A stretch of 8,444 nt of DNA. Origin: Salinivirga sp964413185 (GTDB taxonomy: Bacteria; Bacteroidota; Bacteroidia; Bacteroidales; Salinivirgaceae). A program made the position numbers and the translations under genes. Where the stretch lies: NCBI GenBank assembly GCA_964413185.1, contig CAYPSX010000175.1, forward strand, positions 1-8,444. The letters run 5' to 3'. Shown here piece by piece: positions 7,101-8,444 of the stretch (position 1 is its first letter; the number at the start of each line of letters is the position of its first letter). The notes beneath the pieces were generated by a model that worked only from the letters and a program-made list of their open reading frames with translations, was not told the DNA's origin and ran no database searches.

Positions 7101-7181
7101 GTCTGTCGAAATTGTGTTAACAGCGGTAAAGCCGCCTGCAACCAAGACTGCAAAAAACAATAGTAAATGTTTGGTTCTCAT
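4167..7181 (-). CDS. T9SS-exported beta-propeller (BNR/Vps10-like) protein
   Basis: A 1004-residue exported protein. Residues 1-25 are a signal peptide for the Sec route. The C-terminal 82 residues (923-1004) are a T9SS type A sorting domain: YPNPVKN (926-932), the strand region ITVRIIDLTGQVLY, and the ending NLEMGIYLVEI before a basic tail. This domain directs passage through the type IX outer-membrane translocon, usually followed by its removal. The middle is built of beta-propeller blades. Typical turns are LYAGSATGGIFKS (111-123), MYLSTWKGLYKSTNAGSTW (221-239), VYYIGCDGGVFRY (431-443), GGAQDNGIFL (474-483), LGTEAGIWST (831-840) and IYASTFGGGIYI (884-895); several carry the S-x-N-x-G-x-x-W BNR/Asp-box pattern. 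An Asp/Thr-rich stretch of about 240 residues (500-740) separates the halves, and a Ser/Thr/Pro/Asn linker (901-921) precedes the sorting domain. No catalytic residues can be assigned. A glycan-binding, adhesive or enzymatic surface role is inference. Confidence 0.93.
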   Translation of the reverse strand: MRTKHLLLFFAVLVAGGFTAVNTISTDGYQNTGSENKSGITQDFKSAQKEMTDSGFYFDVAVLQDIRQNLKNEVTSQVGDNLNWKSVGPNNVAGRIRAIVVDKTAEEHNVLYAGSATGGIFKSNTNGQYWEQVNIDYDAGVMAITSMVQANDGTIYATTGEVFDSIVVSKMKPSFYPGVGVLKKAPGSDSFQLMTTTDPIENGDFFGITQIALDPGNNQNMYLSTWKGLYKSTNAGSTWDKVTALPSSYVSDIQINENGVVVASAQGKVYVNSGTGFVDVSGHAANMIDSGGVRYEFAFAPTNPDYLYAIAAGEDERLLGVYRSTSAGAPETWEKIAIGGSDEFSIFRETKTIRNSSYVTYNGIDAMMLTVDDEDENYVYIGGSTLWAGYKVEGVTPYQWTQKSYNTLPEYHPLFLTANIHTMVAHPEGDVYYIGCDGGVFRYEDGVGSARLNSYLNTGQFYDVSIGPNGSIIGGAQDNGIFLNRFDGPGSQKFFGTKILEPDVDAPGNATHGFRSVISQVNPEIFLYEHSHARLRRTLDNGKSIKAIYDTIVSEKKNWSWAVENAPMAMWESEDYEFGYDTYTYKVYETLIPPTEDTVESRNIAGIPIYLPVEDTIYKDSIVSYEDPYKSIFAIGVKGQIWLTHKATSNLQMFNWDWIDVFHAYEMYDAFSTRYLNATVEDLVFSADGHHLYVTVGIETDTVTKTEFYRLDSLHTVMNNARYAWSLANQPMYPDTIPNDIVLGYTQKLGQLYTREGSSVAIDPNNKGTLVVTLLNYDDEDKVYLCENANTTESEVFSENFESIQSNLPKIAVFDGLVNVNSDDNKKQLMLGTEAGIWSTDDYTANNPLWKYNSTGMGPVPVTSIKQQTYNYDDYSKVNNYGIIYASTFGGGIYIDSTYYVPRTENSNPETPSTVTSTNTFGASVYPNPVKNRMTVEFLTVDEKSSITVRIIDLTGQVLYTENIGQYSQGNYTYDIQAQNLEMGIYLVEISNGRESEIVKVVKN

Positions 7182-7272
7182 AAACTTTATAATTTAATAA
7201 CTTTGATTTGCAATAATTAAAGTGGCAAGATAGGAATTATTTTACTAATTTAAAAAATCTGAAAAGAAAACG

Positions 7273-8058
7273 TTAATATTTTTTTAACATACCCCATCCT
7301 TTATGTTCAGGCTCTGGTTTAGTTTGATTTTTATAGTCTTTTATCGTACCCCAAACATATCCAAGATTAAACCCAAAATAAAACCGTCTGTTTGGTTCAC
7401 CGGCCAGCACCTCGGCAGGGAGTATAAAAAAGTACAGTCCGGCACTCAGGCTAACCCCCTGAATTCTTCCGGGTTTTTTGGAGAAATCGACCATTGCACC
7501 TGCTTCCATCGAGATGCCCGGTGATGCGCCTATTTCATTTATCCCTTTAAACCAACCGGAACGTTCCTTTATATTATTTACGTTATGAAATTCAGGGTCG
7601 AATTGATCGATAAAAACACTGCTGCTATCTTGCGAATAGACTAATTCGATTTGATAATAAACGGGTTTCATAAGGGCAATCATAGGGCCTGCACCGTAAA
7701 AATATCGTATACCTATCGCTTTCTTATTGTTTTTCAGCACCATTTTTTTTTGCATTCCATAGTTGAAACTTATTGGATATGCATGGTTTACTTTACCAAA
7801 TACGAACTCGCTTTGCGAAGGGTATCTTGGGTTAACTCCTTTTATTTCTTTTCTGTGTTTTATCTCGCACAGATTTATTTTCCAGTAAATATATTTTTCT
7901 ATTGTCCGTTTCTTTGCAGAAATATATCCTAAACCATATCCGTTTGTACTAATCTGAGGTTGATAAATGATTTCTTTGCGAAAGAATACACTTCGATCAT
8001 CCTGAGCAAATAATCCATTTGTTAATAATACAATAATTATGATGATGAAGGTGCGCAT
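7273..8058 (-). CDS. Exported protein of unknown function, possible outer-membrane barrel
   Basis: A 261-residue protein. Residues 1-18 form a signal peptide (MRT, then an Ile/Leu-rich core, with likely cleavage after LFA before Gln19), so it leaves the cytoplasm. The mature part alternates polar and hydrophobic residues with many aromatics and glycines, for example GIRYFYGAGPMIALMKPVYY (116-135), GISMEAGAMVDF (181-192), GVSLSAGLYFFILP (201-214) and RRFYFGFNLGYVWG (224-237). This pattern suits amphipathic beta-strands of a small outer-membrane beta-barrel. The C-terminus (240-261) is a charged tail rich in Lys, Glu and Pro and does not end in a strand with a terminal aromatic motif of the classical kind, except for a final Tyr. 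It lies 91 bases upstream of the T9SS gene with no hairpin terminator between, so the two may be co-transcribed. I do not recognise a named family; the barrel call is inference. Confidence 0.8.
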   Translation of the reverse strand: MRTFIIIIIVLLTNGLFAQDDRSVFFRKEIIYQPQISTNGYGLGYISAKKRTIEKYIYWKINLCEIKHRKEIKGVNPRYPSQSEFVFGKVNHAYPISFNYGMQKKMVLKNNKKAIGIRYFYGAGPMIALMKPVYYQIELVYSQDSSSVFIDQFDPEFHNVNNIKERSGWFKGINEIGASPGISMEAGAMVDFSKKPGRIQGVSLSAGLYFFILPAEVLAGEPNRRFYFGFNLGYVWGTIKDYKNQTKPEPEHKGWGMLKKY

Positions 8059-8081
8059 AATATTTTTTTACGATACAATAA

Positions 8082-8089
8082 CTAAATTA
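8082..8089 (-). promoter_or_regulatory. Weak -7-like box upstream of the 7273-8058 gene
   Basis: On the minus strand this reads TAATTTAG, five of six fixed positions of TAnnTTTG, ending 23 bases before the ATG. No TTTG lies at the expected -33 distance; the nearest is about 27 bases upstream. The place where a -33 box would sit is instead covered by the inverted repeat CATAA-AC-TTATG (8104-8115), which could be an operator. Support is low. Confidence 0.25.
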
Positions 8090-8269
8090 ACTATAAAATA
8101 CGACATAAACTTATGCCAAAAAAAGTTACTGATGGTTTCTCATTTTTAATGCTTGCATTTTTGTAATCAAGCAGGGATAAATTTAAGCAATGCCGGGAAT
8201 AAGACAAAAAATAGAAGGCTAAATTGTTACCAAATAAATTGTATACGCATGTGTGGAATATAAAAACCA

Positions 8270-8277
8270 TACCTTTG
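8270..8277 (+). promoter_or_regulatory. Candidate plus-strand -7 promoter box
   Basis: TACCTTTG is a full match to TAnnTTTG. No TTTG is found 19-21 bases upstream; a TTG at 8239-8241 is 28 bases away, too far. If used, it would start a rightward transcript near 8283 leading to the reading frame at the right edge. It could also be a chance match. Confidence 0.28.
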
Positions 8278-8411
8278 TTTAAATAGTGTTTGTCCATAAT
8301 GTCCGATATCTGCATTTCGGCAAGCTCAATGTAAGACGTTATGTTTTTGTAAGGATTAAGTTATTTGCACTTTTTATGAACTGGAAAAAAGTAAAGTATA
8401 TTGAATAAAAA

Positions 8412-8444
8412 ATGGCTAAGTTAACAATACCATACTACATTTTC
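8412..8444 (+). CDS. Possible start of a plus-strand gene, cut by the window edge
   Basis: An ATG GCT AAG start is preceded by an A-rich run, as is common for Bacteroidota starts, and the frame stays open for 11 codons to the edge (MAKLTIPYYIF). The stop TAA at 8406-8408 lies in the same frame just upstream, so the gene could not extend further back without crossing it. Only 33 bases are visible, so neither the product nor the reality of the gene can be judged. If real it is divergent from all other genes here. Confidence 0.25.
   Translation, partial: MAKLTIPYYIF

Larger units (their letters stand above)
8059..8411. other. Right intergenic region without a confident gene
   Basis: No confident coding region is present. 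A 74-codon minus-strand frame (8091-8315) is unrecognisable and ends in the expected promoter zone of the next gene. Small structures are the inverted repeat at 8104-8115 and a six-pair hairpin TGCTTG (8150-8155) with CAAGCA (8168-8173), neither followed by a U-tract on either strand. A TACCTTTG box on the plus strand lies at 8270-8277, and a 40-codon plus-strand frame with a GTG start (8286-8408) ends three bases before the ATG at 8412. The region may be a divergent promoter region. Confidence 0.5.

Noticed and set aside
7182..7272. TATCTTGC as a -7 promoter box for the T9SS gene
   Set aside because: It matches TAnnTTTG only at four fixed positions and no -33 TTTG is at a suitable distance; co-transcription with the upstream gene is as likely.
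8091..8315. 74-codon minus-strand frame upstream of the 7273-8058 gene
   Set aside because: No recognisable motif, and it occupies the likely promoter region of the next gene.

Overview
This window looks like a chromosomal segment of a Bacteroidota bacterium, probably in the class Bacteroidia. The supporting signs are AT-rich DNA, a protein with a C-terminal type IX secretion (T9SS) sorting domain, a DUF4494-type protein (a family I know from Bacteroidota), A-rich leaders without clear Shine-Dalgarno sequences, and several TAnnTTTG-like -7 promoter boxes. Assignment below class is not supported by what I can see. I found no tRNA, rRNA, CRISPR array, insertion sequence or phage gene.

All six confident genes lie on the minus strand, so transcription runs from high to low coordinates. 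In that order they are: a secreted or outer-membrane protein of unknown function (8058-7273); a 1004-residue T9SS-exported beta-propeller protein (7181-4167) that ends at a strong intrinsic terminator; type I glyceraldehyde-3-phosphate dehydrogenase, gap (4076-3072); a DUF4494 protein with an acidic tail (2899-2384); phosphopantetheine adenylyltransferase, coaD (2194-1730); and a secreted thioredoxin-fold protein without cysteines (1782-328) whose start overlaps the end of coaD by 53 bases.

The region splits into transcription blocks. Block one is the two exported proteins, which probably act at the cell surface. Block two is gap, followed by a long nested hairpin with a U-tract that lies only 14 bases before the DUF4494 start codon. 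A further hairpin terminator after DUF4494 sits just upstream of a candidate coaD promoter. Block three is coaD (coenzyme A synthesis) translationally overlapped with the thioredoxin-like gene. gap and coaD are core metabolic enzymes, and nothing ties them functionally to their neighbours.

The flanks (1-327 and 8059-8444) have no confident gene. The left flank holds a candidate promoter for a gene beyond the left edge, a repeated ACATGTAA palindromic motif and an imperfect AT-rich hairpin. The right flank holds weak promoter-like boxes, small inverted repeats and an 11-codon plus-strand reading frame running off the edge. I see no clear new defence or mobile system. The best second looks are the gap/DUF4494 intergenic RNA structure and the cysteine-free thioredoxin-fold protein.
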